A stretch of DNA of 64,000 bases from Cytauxzoon felis (GCA_020283715.1 JAIQCW010000055.1:1-64000), one strand, 5' to 3'; shown: positions 1-11,800, counted from the first letter of the stretch. Numbers and translations: made by a program. The notes: a model not told the origin generated them from the letters alone.

Positions 1-1522
1 TTCAGAGATGAATTAAATGAACTAATTAATACACGCTATGAAGCGATTAATGAAAATGAGGCAGATGTACTCGTACATGAAATTTCTAAACTCTACTCTG
101 AAGGAAAGATTTCATCTGATCCTGATGTAGAACTTAGTGCGATGATGGCATTTGGCGAATATAACGTTAAATATGTTAAAAGATACTCAAATTATGACGA
201 CATGAGATCAAACTTCCTCAACTTTAGGGAAAATTTTTTCAGAGTCAAATATCATCCTGGTATGTCTAATCATAAGTAAATAGTAAATGTGCCATTTTAT
301 ACCAAATGGATTCCCTTTTATATTACACTAATCTAATTCCTCCACTTGAGGTCCAATCCACATCTGTTTCCACTCGCCGTGGTGGCCTTCTTATTTACTT
401 CCCCCTCCGCTTCCCTGAGATCAGCTGCGGGTAGTCCACTTGAGGTCTAGTACTACACATCCTTAGCACCATCTTCCATCATTCCCATGATGGATGATCC
501 ATCACTACCTTCTGCCACGATCTCCGGGAGTGGCTCTACTCTTTAGAGATAGGTAATTGGAAGAGCTGTCTGCAAGACCAACGGTGGTTGTAACCTCAGA
601 TGGAGAGTGTAATGTGTATATTGATGATATATAATATGAATTAATATTTTAAATTATAGAATCGTCTTTGTATAAGTTGAAGTTGAATTCATATTCGAGT
701 TTATCTGATGATGAATTTATGTCAATGTTTATACCAGTAACTGAAGGTGATGTACCAGCAATTGACAAGATAAATGTAGGGGATGATTCATGCCCAATAG
801 CTAAGATTTTGACACCTGCTTCATATATAAATAAGGTGAGACTAGCTAAAGGTATTCTTGTTGATGTAACTGATGTATGCAAATTAAATGGTGAAGATAT
901 TGACTGGAGAAGAGTAGAGGGTGTAACACCAGTTAGAAATCAAGGTAATTGTGGTTCATGTTGGGCATTTGCTACTGTAGCTGCCATTGAGAGTGCTTAT
1001 GCTATCCAAAGAGATTATAAGGTTACATTAAGTCCACAAGAATTAATAAATTGTAGTCTTGATAATAATGGTTGTATGGGTGGTTATCCTGTAAGAGCAT
1101 TAAGTTATGTTAGGACTTATGGTATTTCAGAAGAACAAAGTTACCCATATGTTGCAAAGGGAGAACTTTGTATTGTTAAAAGATCTCCAAGATTATTTAT
1201 TAAAGAATTTTTATCAGCTACCGCTAATGATGTTTCATCAATATTATTACCATTAGGACCTGTAATAGTTTCAGTAGCTGTTACAGCAGAATGGTTATTA
1301 TATGGTGGCGGTATTTATACAGGTCCATGTGGATCAGAAATTAATCATGATGTATTATTAGTTGGTGAAGGTAAAGATGAAGTATCTGGTAAAAGATATT
1401 GGATCATCAAAAATTCATGGGGTGAAGATTGGGGTGAAGATGGATACATGAGATTAGAAAAAACTGGATACGGTCTCGATAAATGCCTCATACTCAAAAA
1501 TGGCTATATACCACTATTATAA
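1..1522 (+). CDS. Papain-family (C1A) cysteine protease, 5' partial
   Basis: Exons run from before base 1 to 259 and from 660 to 1522; the join (GTATGT donor, TTATAG acceptor) gives a continuous frame. Exon 1 resembles an I29 inhibitory propeptide. The mature domain shows the oxyanion glutamine and catalytic cysteine in NQGNCGSCWAF (Cys codon 959-961), catalytic His in INHDVLLVG (1346-1348) and Asn in IIKNSWG (1412-1414), so it looks active. Papain enzymes of apicomplexans act in secretory or digestive compartments; that role here is inferred. The N-terminus, including any signal anchor, lies outside the window. The 400-bp intron holds a Type I repeat cluster. No damage is visible. Family call is secure; the exact orthologue is not. 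Confidence 0.93.
344..605. repeat. Type I repeat cluster in protease intron
   Basis: Modules on the + strand: inverted end, D (GCCGTGGTGGCC), A reversed, inverted end, H hairpin, B reversed, D (GAGCTGTCTGCAAG), inverted end. It lies within intron 260-659. Confidence 0.9.
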
Positions 1523-1619
1523 TTTAATACCCACACATTTATACATACTCATTTATATATCACACTATATACAGTTTACAAAGAGTATATAAACCAATTG
1601 TATTCTTTCCCTCTCTTAC

Positions 1620-1755
1620 ACTCGCCGTTCCACTTGAGGTTACAATCGTACTCTCCATTCCACTCGCCTCCACTGGCCGTGGTGGCCTTCTCTATTTACT
1701 TCCCCCTCCGCTTCCCTGAGATCAGCTGCGGGTTCCACCTGAGGTCCAGTGCTTT
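1620..1755. repeat. Short repeat cluster (D and A modules)
   Basis: Two inverted-end motifs, D module GCCGTGGTGGCC and one reversed A module, ending in CCACCTGAGGTCCAG. It has no B or E2, so it is a partial cluster. Confidence 0.85.
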
Positions 1756-1889
1756 AATATTCCTTTAATAATATACAAATTCTAATACAATAAATATCTT
1801 CCCTCAATCATTTACAACCTTCCTATAATATTATAATAATTATATATAGTATATATAGTTAGTATTATTATAAGTATAATATAGTTACT

Positions 1890-2095
1890 ATACTATCATC
1901 AGTTCATGTTAGTAGTTATATAGTATATATATTATAATAATTATTTATATAATCACACTAATACGTTCCCACATTCATCAATCATCCTTCAATTGTATTT
2001 ATATAGTAGTATATGTAATATTAAGAGAGATATCTTCAATAGATACCAAACACCACAAAAAAGTAGTGTTTTTTATCCCGACATTTCTGGGGTTT
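1890..2095. repeat. AT-rich dispersed repeat, copy 1 of 3
   Basis: It shares ordered blocks with 14290-14475 and 45570-45765: CATGTTAGTAGTTATATA, then TCATCCTTCAATTGTATT, then a GTGTTTTTTATCCC block before TGGGGT. Spacing is similar in all three copies. The function is unknown. Confidence 0.75.
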
Positions 2096-2099
2096 GTGA

Positions 2100-2290
2100 G
2101 GTAGTGAAGAGGGTAGTGATGGATCATTGAAGTTAGTGATGGATCATCCATCATGGAATGATGGAAGATGGTGCTAAGGATGTGTTGGATGTAACCTCAA
2201 GTGGACTACCCGCAGCTGATCTCAGGGAAGCGGAGGGGGAGGTAAATAGAAGAAGCTGACGGCAGGATTAGACCTCAGGTAGAGAGTCTG
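2100..2290. repeat. Repeat cluster with H and A modules
   Basis: Contains a degenerate H hairpin (CCATCATGGAATGATGG), an inverted-end motif, A module, D module CTGACGGCAGG and a terminal inverted end. It abuts the AT-rich repeat. Confidence 0.85.
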
Positions 2291-2346
2291 TATAACCTTC
2301 GGTATAATGTATAGGTTATATTATATGTTGTGAGTAGATTAATTTA

Positions 2347-3237
2347 TTATATGCCTATGTTTGGCAATTTGATGTATTGTAGATTATTACAATATTTGAT
2401 AGATTGTTCATAATTTTGTTGTTTTGCTGCGATGACCATTTTTTCTAATAATTTTGGTACAGTTCTTTTGACTATAAGATCTAAAAGTATATTTGGTATA
2501 TTTATTTTAGGATCTTCAAAATATGTTGATAGCATATAACATTTATTAATGATTTCATTATTATTATCATCATAATCTGGTTCGAAATTTTTTAATATTA
2601 ATAAATTTTCAAAATTATCTATACGTACTAATTTATTATAATTATCACATTGATAATTATAATTAATAGATTTATTAAATAATATTATATAACCATCATT
2701 TATATCAAATAATGTTCTAGCTTGTACATATGTACGATTAGATAATGGTTTAGGATATTTAGATACAGAAAATATAATATCAGTACATATATTATTACAA
2801 TGACCTAATATTTTATGATCTATATATGTATCATCCCATTGTTTACGATTATCTATATTCATTATTAAATTTAATAATTGTTCTTTAGTTATATTTAATA
2901 TACCATATGACATATATTCTTTTAATTTTGTATCATTTCTATTTCTACTATATATATTTATATTTATATCATCTGTATCATATTCTAATTCTTTTTTATA
3001 ATCTAATGTTATATCATCACCATTTTTATATTTCCATATTAATTCTTGTAATCTTTCATTAATATATTCATTATTATTTAATAAATTATCATAATCAAAT
3101 ATAGATTTACATATATCATCATCAAATTCATAATCATTTATACAAATTATTAAATATTTACATAATATTATACATAATAATAGAAGGATGTGCATTCTCT
3201 TCAATTTATAATTATAAATGTGTATATATCTATTCAT
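2347..3237 (-). CDS. START-domain lipid-binding protein
   Basis: Single exon of 296 residues. A hydrophobic segment (about residues 15-33, MHILLLLCIILCKYLIICI) follows a short basic start and looks like a signal peptide or anchor. The rest matches a START lipid-transfer fold: RKQWDDTYIDHKIL, the conserved KYPKPLSNRTYVQARTLF strand region, and the C-terminal helix DPKINIPNILLDLIVKRTV. START proteins carry phospholipids or sterols between membranes, and Plasmodium has a secreted member, so delivery outside the cytosol is likely. Codon use is extremely AT-rich with Asn/Ile/Tyr runs, like its neighbours. Ligand is not predictable from sequence. Confidence 0.85.
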   Translation of the reverse strand: MNRYIHIYNYKLKRMHILLLLCIILCKYLIICINDYEFDDDICKSIFDYDNLLNNNEYINERLQELIWKYKNGDDITLDYKKELEYDTDDININIYSRNRNDTKLKEYMSYGILNITKEQLLNLIMNIDNRKQWDDTYIDHKILGHCNNICTDIIFSVSKYPKPLSNRTYVQARTLFDINDGYIILFNKSINYNYQCDNYNKLVRIDNFENLLILKNFEPDYDDNNNEIINKCYMLSTYFEDPKINIPNILLDLIVKRTVPKLLEKMVIAAKQQNYEQSIKYCNNLQYIKLPNIGI

Positions 3238-3559
3238 ATAATAACATACTAGTTATAAAATAATATAATTTTTACATCATATACTACATTTACAAATATA
3301 TATAAATAAAAAAATTAACAATTTATAAAATTAATAATAATATATATTCAACATCAATAATCATTAATATAATTTAGAATTTCTCAATAAATTATAATCA
3401 CAACATAAATCTATAAAACATCTACTATAAATTAAACACTGGGGTAAATTATCAATAATGGGGTATAATAATTAATATGCATTAACTAAAATGAATCACA
3501 TAAAATATGAAATAAATAATATAACATTAATAAAATACAATAATCTATACCATATACTC

Positions 3560-3800
3560 CACTCGAGGTTACATCCACCATCATCTCATCCACCTCTGTT
3601 CTACTCGCCGTTCCACCTGAGGTTACCTCTACTGTAGGTCCAACCTCTATTCCACTCGCCGTGGAGGCCTCTTTTAATTCACTCCCCGTAAACGGTAATG
3701 CCACTCCCAGAGATCGTGGCGATGTCTACTCGGAAGAACGTAGATTTTCAACCCCTAAGAACAAAAAATGTTAACCCGGAAGAACAGACATCCACTTGAG
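3560..3800. repeat. Repeat cluster with CCGTAAACGG-type B module
   Basis: Inverted ends, D-like GCCGTTCC and GCCGTGGAGGCC, B with CCGT/ACGG stem, then two copies of a GGAAGAAC module also seen at 30270 and 45790. Confidence 0.8.
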
Positions 3801-4135
3801 GTTACATCAACCTATCCTTCATCTTGCAGACAGCTCTCCACTCGAGGTCCAATCCACATCTGTTTCCACTCGCCGTGGTGGCCTTCTTATTTACTTCTCC
3901 CTTCGCTTCCCTGAGATCAGCTGCGGGTAGTCCACTTGAGGTTACATCCAACACATTCTTAGCACCATCTTCCATCATTACCATGATGGATGATCCATCA
4001 CAACCTTCTTCACCGCCACGATCTCTGGGAGTGGCTATACTCTTTAGAGATAGGTAAATAGAAGAGCTGACGGCAGGACTGACCTCAGGTGGAGAGCCAC
4101 CATGGCGAGTGGAACAGTAGTTGTAACCTCAGGTG
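3800..4135. repeat. Type I repeat cluster, intergenic
   Basis: Order on + strand: inverted end, D (CTTGCAGACAGC), inverted end, D (GCCGTGGTGGCC), A reversed, inverted end, H variant (CCATCATTACCATGATGG), B reversed, D, inverted end. Confidence 0.88.
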
Positions 4136-4191
4136 GAGTGGTATTAAATGATATGAATGGTATTAAAATAATAGATTAAAATGGTAATAGA

Positions 4192-5142
4192 TTATTCTTC
4201 ATCATCAAAATTTTGAAGTGAGGTAGAGTTTGGGTTATTATTTTTCAAGAGTGCCTAATAGAATTAAAGGAAATGGATAATATTTTTAATGAAATTAATT
4301 TGATTTACCTTTTCTAATATAAATTTCCCTTTTTTATATTTTTGTGATTCTTCAGTAGCTTCTTCATATTTCCAACCTATAAATATTATAAAATATATAT
4401 TTTCTATTAATTAATTTAATTATACCTAAATTAGCACCACAATCATTACAATAAATATCAACAATAGTATGTTGACCAGTAGTCATCATACGTTCTTCAA
4501 ATGGACCCTCTGTAATATTAACCACTCTATTAATAATAATATTATTATCATAACTATATCAATTTACTTTGTAAATAACCATGCAGCACCTGTACGACCA
4601 CGAAATGATGTCGATATCAACTCTCTAGATGTTGTCAAATGACTACCACAATCTATACACCTATAATATACTCAATGTTCAATCATTATATTTTCCACTC
4701 CACTCGATGTCTAATCCACCTGAGGTCCAGTCACTACCTTAACCTCTTCCACTGCCATCTCTCTTTGTCTTGCAGACAGCTTCTCTATTTACATCCCCCT
4801 TCGCTTCCCTGAGATCAGCTACGGGTATTCCACTTGAGGTCCAGTACTACTCTTCATTCCACTCGCCGTGGTGGCCTCTCTATTTACCTCACCTCGACTC
4901 CCATGGATCGTCTCGGATTCTTCGCCACGATCTCCGGGAGTGGCTTTACTCTTTAGAGATGAATAATTGGAAGAGGCACCACGGCGAGTGGAAAGGAAGG
5001 TGTAGTAGATTGGACCTCAGGTGGAGTTGATTGGACATCAGATGGAGTAGATAGTGCGATAATAACATTGTTCATATAGTTCCTTTGAGACTTACTCGTA
5101 TATATCATCACCTTCTAGGTAAAGTTTGAATAATCTACCCAT
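4192..5142 (-). CDS. Yippee-like zinc-binding protein
   Basis: Five exons: 5096-5142, 4568-4660, 4426-4526, 4309-4376, 4192-4254; total 372 bases, 123 residues, the usual Yippee length. The protein begins MGRLFKLYLEGDDIYECIDC and carries two zinc-binding CxxC pairs, CIDCGSHL and IYCNDCGANLGWKYE, plus the GQHTIVDIYC and YKKGKFILEK family signatures. Yippee domains are single-zinc folds related to Mis18/cereblon. Cellular role in parasites is unknown. Introns 2-4 are 41, 49 and 54 bp; intron 1 (4661-5095, 435 bp) holds a repeat cluster. Only the separate exons are visible as short open frames, so the gene is easy to miss. Confidence 0.93.
4690..5045. repeat. Type I repeat cluster in Yippee intron 1
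   Basis: Contains D (CTTGCAGACAGC), A reversed, D (GCCGTGGTGGCC), a degenerate A-like unit with TGGATCGTCTC, B reversed, D and terminal inverted ends. Confidence 0.88.
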
Positions 5143-5505
5143 TTGATTATGAAATATAAAATCCGCATTTTAGAGTGTTGATGTTATGAATATTTAAATG
5201 ATTATCATTAATGGTATGAATGATGAATGGATATTATCCAGAGGATTGGGAATGATGCAAATAATGAAAATAATTTTTGAAAAATGAAAAATTGAAATTA
5301 ATATATCAAATATAATGAAATTTAAAATACAATTTATTGTGATGATGGATAATAATTATTGAAAATTTTGAAATTCAGATAGTAAACTATGGATAGCTTA
5401 ATGGTGGTAATACACATTTTACGAGTAGCATATAATAATAGAATGGAAATAAAATTTACATCAATAACAAATTAATATTTATTAAATTAAATGATAATTA
5501 TTAAA
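5143..5505. other. Intergenic AT-rich region
   Basis: Lies upstream of the Yippee gene and downstream of thioredoxin. It is plain AT-rich sequence with no repeat module, RNA gene or open frame that I can support. Confidence 0.6.
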
Positions 5506-5942
5506 TTAATTATGTTTAATTAAAAGTTCCTTCAATTGTGTTTTATCACAACCTATAAGTATAATGTACCTTATTATATATAGAATCTTTACATACCTAC
5601 AATTTCATCTAATACTTTACCACTTTTGAATACTTTAAAGAAGGGTATAGTCTTTACACCTTCTTCATCAGCTACTTGTGGTAATAAATCTACATCAACA
5701 TCTACAAAATTAACATTGTCATGCTCATTACTCAATTCTTCTACTATAGGCTTAGCTTTTTGACATGGTTTACACCAATTAGCACTAAATTTAACCAACG
5801 ATAATCTATCATCTAATATCAAGCTCTTATAATCATCACCAGTCTCTACTACCCTCACTACATATCTCTTCTGCACATTATTATATAAATTCAATAAACT
5901 ACGTTTAAAATATATTATTTTATTATTAAACATCTTAATCAT
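5506..5942 (-). CDS. Thioredoxin, probably organellar
   Basis: Exons 5597-5942 and 5506-5552, separated by a 44-bp intron; 130 residues. The redox centre is WCKPC within LVKFSANWCKPCQKAKP, with the cis-Pro region GVKTIPFFKVF and the C-terminal helix supplied by exon 2 (VGCDKTQLKELL). It reduces protein disulfides. An N-terminal extension of about 30 residues, rich in Asn, Lys and hydrophobics (IIYFKRSLLNLYNN), resembles a mitochondrial or apicoplast presequence. The start at 5942 was chosen because it is the first ATG; a second Met follows at 5933. Only 32 bases separate this start from the stop of V-ATPase subunit C on the same strand. Confidence 0.92.
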
Positions 5943-5974
5943 ATTACAGTTTCTATCAAATAATAAAAAAATCG

Positions 5975-7742
5975 TCACCCAACATTAAGATCAAAATGTA
6001 TATACGGCGCATTCATCTCATCCTCATTCGTCTCCTTATCTATAATATCAATATAATCAGAAATAAACACCAGATACGAAGTCCTGATGCCAACTCTCCA
6101 CCTGAGGTTCAATCAAACTCTCTTCCTCTTGCAGACAGCTATTCCACCTGAGGTCTTTCCACTAGGCGTGGCGCCTCTTCTATTTACTTCCCCCTCCGCT
6201 TCCCTTAGATCAGCTACGGGTATTCCACTTGAGGTCCAATTTCTACTAATTTCACTAACTTCATTTTTACTACCAAAATTTGAAGGAAATACTGAATTTC
6301 TTAGGAAACTCATGTAAATATCTCAATGACGATTGAATGAATTATACATCTCAATACTTCATTCAACAGGATCTTGATGATTGTATTCAATTTAGTGAAC
6401 CTCACTTCATTCTAATTTAAATTCATTGAGATGTCCTCCAAAACATGAACTTCGTCACTTTAGTCTTATCTCTCCGAAATAAGATTTATAACCTCGAGTG
6501 GAACCTGGAAGCGATCTACGGGAGCTGGAAGGGGAAGTAAATGGAAGAGCTGACGGCAGGACGACCTCAAGTGGAGAGCTGTCTGCAGGACGAAGGAAAG
6601 TTGGATTAGACCTCGAGTGGTAATGATTAGACCTCAGGTGGATGACTTCGAGTGGATGACAAACCTGTAATTTTATTATGATTTGGTAGTGTATGTCTGA
6701 GTATTTTATGTATATGTTGATGTGTTTGTGAGTTTTGTTGTTTGGGTATAAGATAATATGAAGCGAATTTGACAGGTAGACCGAATTTGAGTACGGATTC
6801 ACAGAATAATCTCATAGCTTTAAGATGTATCCATTGTATAAAGATATCAGAATAAGCAACATGATAAATTTTAGAGAGTAGAATTTGTTGTCTTTTAGTA
6901 TCAGCTTCTAATTTAGATTGTTCTTGTAATAATTGATTATATTTATCTTTAGAATAAATAAATTGTTGTGCAATAAATCCATTATTTTTACAATTATCTA
7001 TAAATATATTAAGATTAGATTTAAAAATAATAACTCTCCAACAAGTATAATTTTTAATATTAACATTTAATTTTTTAGCAGAATTAGGTATAACAAAATT
7101 ACAATATTTCATATAATTTTTAAGAAAATCATCTTCATTACCAATAGGTATATAAATAACAACAGTAGTAATATGTTCAGTATAAATAAAATCTAATTCA
7201 TCTTCAATAATATCAGGTGTTATAATATAAATTAAATCTTTACATAATGTATTATTATTATCATCCATATTATTAAATATAATAGATTTTTTATGTTTTA
7301 ATTCATTATATGATGATGTTCTTATTGTTAAATCTTCTAATAATTTTGTTACAAATTTTGATATTGATTTTAAATTATCACTAATTGATATATATTTTGG
7401 AAATTTTGCATCATCCCAATTAAAATGTGATATATAATTTATTAATTCTATATCTCTACCATTTATATTTACTTTAAATTCTATATTTGGATCTATCTCC
7501 ATACCTAACATTTTTGCTTTTTTTAATACACCCTCTACCATTATATCCTCTTTTTCTAATTCATCTGCTACTCTTAATAATTCATCAAAGGATGAAAAAC
7601 GTAAATCTAATGGTACTTCAAATATACCCAAATCCATACATAAACGCTCTCTTACACATAATACCTTTTTACATATCGCATACAACTCCTCACGCTCCGA
7701 ACCACCCTCTGTTATACAAGATATAAACCATAGAAGAGTCAT
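5975..7742 (-). CDS. V-type ATPase subunit C (V1 sector)
   Basis: Exons 6665-7742 and 5975-6093; 398 residues, as expected for ATP6V1C. Subunit C bridges the V1 motor and the stator of the proton pump. Supporting motifs are FSSFDELLRVADELEKED near the N-terminus, IQWIHLKAMRLFCESVLKFG near the C-terminus, and the last-exon ending NAPYIHFDLNVG. The acceptor is the AG in the terminal repeat sequence GGTGGAGAG, so the first bases of exon 2 abut the repeat; this is the only AG that keeps the conserved C-terminal frame. The 571-bp intron holds a Type II cluster. Thioredoxin follows closely downstream on the same strand. Confidence 0.92.
6085..6660. repeat. Type II repeat cluster in V-ATPase C intron
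   Basis: Order on + strand: inverted end, D (CTTGCAGACAGC), D (AGGCGTGGCGCCT), A reversed, inverted end, E2 core reversed (about 6240-6485), inverted end, A2 variant, D modules, several inverted ends. No B module. Confidence 0.9.
6240..6485 (-). repeat. E2 core copy
   Basis: AT-rich core shared by all Type II clusters. It has the conserved blocks AAATTTGAAGGAAA, AGGATCTTGATGATTGTATT and AACCTCACTTCATTC, and ends at the ATCTCNNCGAGAT-like hairpin. Confidence 0.85.
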
Positions 7743-8850
7743 TTTTATGTGATTGATATTCCGACGACGTAGGAGGAGGAACTGAAGAGCGAAGCGATGA
7801 AGGAATTTTCGACGAAGGAAGAATTTTCTTCGAGAAGAGAATTTTCTGCGGTGAAGGAGGAAAATTCTTCGGTAAAGGAAATTTCTCCGAATGTAGTGAA
7901 AAAGTTGAGGAACGAGGAATTTTCTCTGATTGATATGAGGAAGGAATTTTCTTCGAGGGAGGAAATTTTATATCCTCAGTTGTCAATTTACCTTAGGATT
8001 GATGAAGGAAGGAAGTTCTGAATGTAGTGAGGATGAAGAGTCTGAAGAGCGTAGTGATGAATGATGTCACTGAACGAAGTGAAGAGGGATTTTCGAACAA
8101 AGTGATGAGTTTTGATATCCTGAGTTGTCAATTTACCTTCGGTTTGATATCCTTAGTTTTGGTGAAGGAGTTTCGATATACCTTGAAGTTGTTTCGATTT
8201 GCCTTGGGAACCTTGGTGGAGTTTTGATATCCTAGGGTTTAATATCTTCAGTTTCGATATGCCTTCGATGTTCAGATCTTCGAATGATTGAATGAGTATC
8301 AATATCGCCACGATCTCTGGGAGTGGCTATACTCTTTAGAGATAGGTAATTGGAAGAGCTGTCTGCAAGACGAATAGAGGCGGATTGGACCTCGGTGGAA
8401 GAGCTGTCTGCAAGACGACCTCAGGTGGAACGCCTAGTGGAAAAGAGTTGGATTGTACCTCGAGTTGAGATCTCCCTGCAGGACGAAGAGAGGTTGTACC
8501 TATGGTAGAGGTAACCTCGGGTGTAAAGGCTAGGGAGAGAAGATGTAATTATGGCTGATTATTTTCTAGTATAATTACAATCTTCAATTACAATTAACAA
8601 TTTCTAGTACCTAGAGTAAGTTCAGGTACTATTACAAGATGGTATAATATATGAAATTAGCGTGTGGGTATAAAAGTGGGTTTAAAGTATAGAGAATATA
8701 AATGATATAGAACTTGTTATAATAATAGAAAAATTAATAATGATTAATGAAAAATAATTAATAATAACATTTGAAATAATAAAATGACCATCTTCTATTA
8801 GACATGTCTAAGATTATATACCTAGAAAGATATATTAATATATTTAAATA
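7743..8850. other. Intergenic region with low-complexity tract and repeat cluster
   Basis: 7750-8290 is a degenerate tract of GAAGGAATTTTC-like and TTTCGATATCCT-like units, open in several frames, with no protein family I recognise. 8300-8530 is a repeat cluster. 8530-8850 is plain AT-rich DNA upstream of the BRCT gene. Confidence 0.6.
8300..8530. repeat. Repeat cluster with B and D modules, intergenic
   Basis: B reversed (GCCACGATCTCTGGGAGTGG plus TACTCTTTAGAG), three D modules of the CTGTCTGCA type and several inverted-end motifs. No A or E2. Confidence 0.82.
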
Positions 8851-11800
8851 ATGGATAATTATTATAAAGATGATAATCTTGTTATACCATACATGTGTAA
8901 ACATATAAAATTTATACAAAAAAATTTTTTAGAAAATATATTACAATTAACACATCCAGATGTTATAAATATAAATGAAAATAGATGTTATATACCAGGT
9001 TGTCAAAATACAGATAAAGAACAATTAAAAAAATTTATATATATGGGTAATGATAATAAAAGGACATATTATCCAATAAATTTTATAGGATTAGGTCTTT
9101 ATAATAATAATAATGATATATTAAATGATAAATATATATCATATATACCAATTAATTTAAATAATTTCAATAATGATCTATATTTATTAAAAAAAACATT
9201 ATTAAAAATCATCGCATATTCTAAATTATGGTTACCAGGTATAGATAATGATTCAATTACACAAGAAGATAATACACAATATAATCTCTTCAAAGCACCA
9301 TTTAATAAAAATGATATCAATATTGAACAATATATATTCAATACACCATCATGTATGTATGCTACAAATTCACAATTAGCTACACCAATCGAATTCAATG
9401 GAATCAATGCCAAAATACAATTATTAATACAAATATACATCAATCCAAATTCTTATCTACAAACATCAAATACCATAAATATACCCAATTCATTCGATTC
9501 GTGCTTCCCAAATAATGGTTTGTTAGAAAATTGAACACATTAAGTACCCCCCAATTGAAGTGTTTTAACACCTTTTCTTCCACTAGAGGTCCAATCCACT
9601 TCCTCTTTTCCATTGCATGGAGCCTTCTCTATTTACCTCCCCTTCCAGCTCCCGTAGATCGCTTCCAGGTATTCCATTTGGCGTTCCACTTGAGGTTACA
9701 TCACTACCTTCATCTTCACCCCCAAAATTTGAAGGAAAATCTGAATTTCTGGGGAAACTACTGAAGATTGAGGAATGACAATTGGATGAATATCTGATGT
9801 CAATACTTTATTCAAGAGGAATTTGATGATTGTATTGGATTGAAGAAACCTCAGTTCATTCTCATTTGTATTCACTGAGATATCCCATCAAACATACATT
9901 ACGCCACTTTATCCTTATCTCGTCGAAATAAGGTTTATAACCTCAAGTGGAACCTGGAAGCGATCTACGGGAGCTGGAAGGGGGAAGTAAATAGAGAAGC
10001 CTCCACGGCGAGTGGAAGACCTCAAGTGGAGAAGCTGTCTGCAAGACGAAGGAAAGGTGGAAGTGGAAGAGAGGTGGATATGACAATGTTTGTAAAATTA
10101 TTCATTTGACATTTCATATTTTCAATAGGTATAGAGTGGTACATTGATGATTTATCATGTATATCGATTGTGCGTTTATTATTTAAGATATTACCTCGTG
10201 AGGTTTTGAAACCGGGTTTAACTCCTCAAAATGATGTTAGTAATGGTAATTCTGTTGTTGTTGAAGATAAGGTCAATTTAATAATGCCTTTGAGATCTAA
10301 TGATAAGAATTTATTATTGGATACAAATTTTATTGAATTGAAAGATTTATATAAGATGGATATAATTAAGAATGAAGATGATGTTTATATCGATGATGAA
10401 GATGAGAATATGATTATTTTGAAATTAAAATGGACTGATAAACATAATAAAACCCTATATTATTTAAAATCCCTTATTAATAATAAAATGTTAATATGGG
10501 ATAACAATAATAAATATTGGAAAATACCCAACATTTTCTTATATGAAACTATTAAATTCTCATTATATCTTGGATTAAAAATTAATGAAATTCTTATTTA
10601 TAAATTATGGGGATTTTTAAATGATATGAAAATTAAAGGTATTAATAATGAATATAATAAAATTGTTTTTATTAATTGGATCCAAAATTATAATATATGG
10701 ACATTTCAACGTATTATACTCTACTTTAATGAACCTGATACCACCCCCACATCCAGTAATTTAACCCCATCGAACAATATAAGGTTGATGATAGTACCAT
10801 ATAATAAGGATGTAATATCATTATTTAAATCAAAGAATAATATTAAGAGTACATATATATGGAATAATTTAAATCAATCATGGTATTGTAATAATATAAA
10901 GGAATTATTAAATGATTTATTAACAGTATTACCCCACTTAAGAGAAACTACCTCTAATGATTTAATACTATTAAAATCTAAAGGTATAGACCTACAAGAT
11001 TACTATAAAAATACTATTAAAAGAACACCCGCCAATAATATCATCAACAATTCAAAGTATATTTTAAAAAACCCCATAATCTAATGATTTAATAATAATA
11101 ATAGGAGAATTAAAAGAGAAGATGAAGAAGTTGAAACAATTGAATCCACTAATATACTCATCACAATCGCAGCAGAATCTAATCATAAAATACAAATCAT
11201 CAATAAAATCAATAAAGTCATCAGGTATATTTACATGAAGTCATCTCCACCGAAACTTGTACGACCTCTCTTCGTCCTGCAGACAGCTCTCCACCTGAGG
11301 TCTATCCTGCCGTCAGCTCTTTTAATTACCTATCTCTAAAGAGTAGAGCCACTCCCAGAGATCGTGGCGGTGATGAAGGGTAGTGATGGATCATCCATCA
11401 TGGGAATGATGGAAGATGGTGCTAAGGATGTGTTGGATGTAACCTCAAGTGGACTACCCGTAGCTGATCTCAGGGAAGCGAAGGGGGAAGTAAATAGAAG
11501 AGCTGACGGCAGGATAGACCTCAGGTGGAAAGTTGTCTGCAAGACGAAGACGAGGTGTAGGTTGGACATCGGATGGATGTAGGCTCATTGATTGTAATGT
11601 TCGTTTTATATATTAATATTTTAGTACGATAAAGCCGCCTGAATCGAGTATATCATCATCTGGTAGGGTAATAATGGGTGGTGTTGGTACAGCTGGCATT
11701 GAATTTGTTGAATATCCAAGAGATTTAGAAACATGGAATCAAATTTCATTCTGTATCGTACCCAATGAAGATGATAAAGGACATATCCCCATCGATTCAT

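Larger units (their letters stand above)
1523..2346. other. Intergenic region between convergent genes
   Basis: Both flanking genes end here. It holds two repeat clusters (1620-1755 and 2100-2290) around an AT-rich sequence (about 1890-2095) that recurs near 14290 and 45570. I see no gene. Confidence 0.7.
3238..4191. other. Intergenic region with repeats, no gene seen
   Basis: The first 300 bases are plain AT-rich upstream DNA of the START gene. The rest is repeat modules (3560-3800 and 3800-4135). Open frames here, on both strands, run only through repeat sequence. Confidence 0.7.

Noticed and set aside
649..882. Minus-strand frame opposite the protease
   Set aside because: Antisense shadow of the papain exon, with no start context or family match.
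3486..4057. Open frames on both strands giving peptides such as LFTSPFASLRSAAGSPLEV and SGLPAADLREAKGEVN as separate genes
   Set aside because: They recur wherever the repeat occurs and contain only repeat sequence; no independent gene is supported.
7487..8227. Protein-coding genes in the low-complexity tract
   Set aside because: Frames are short, on both strands, and of biased composition; one is the antisense shadow of V-ATPase subunit C.
9099..9443. Minus-strand hydrophobic frame opposite the BRCT gene
   Set aside because: Shadow of an Asn/Ile-rich exon; AT-rich codons give hydrophobic antisense frames throughout this window.
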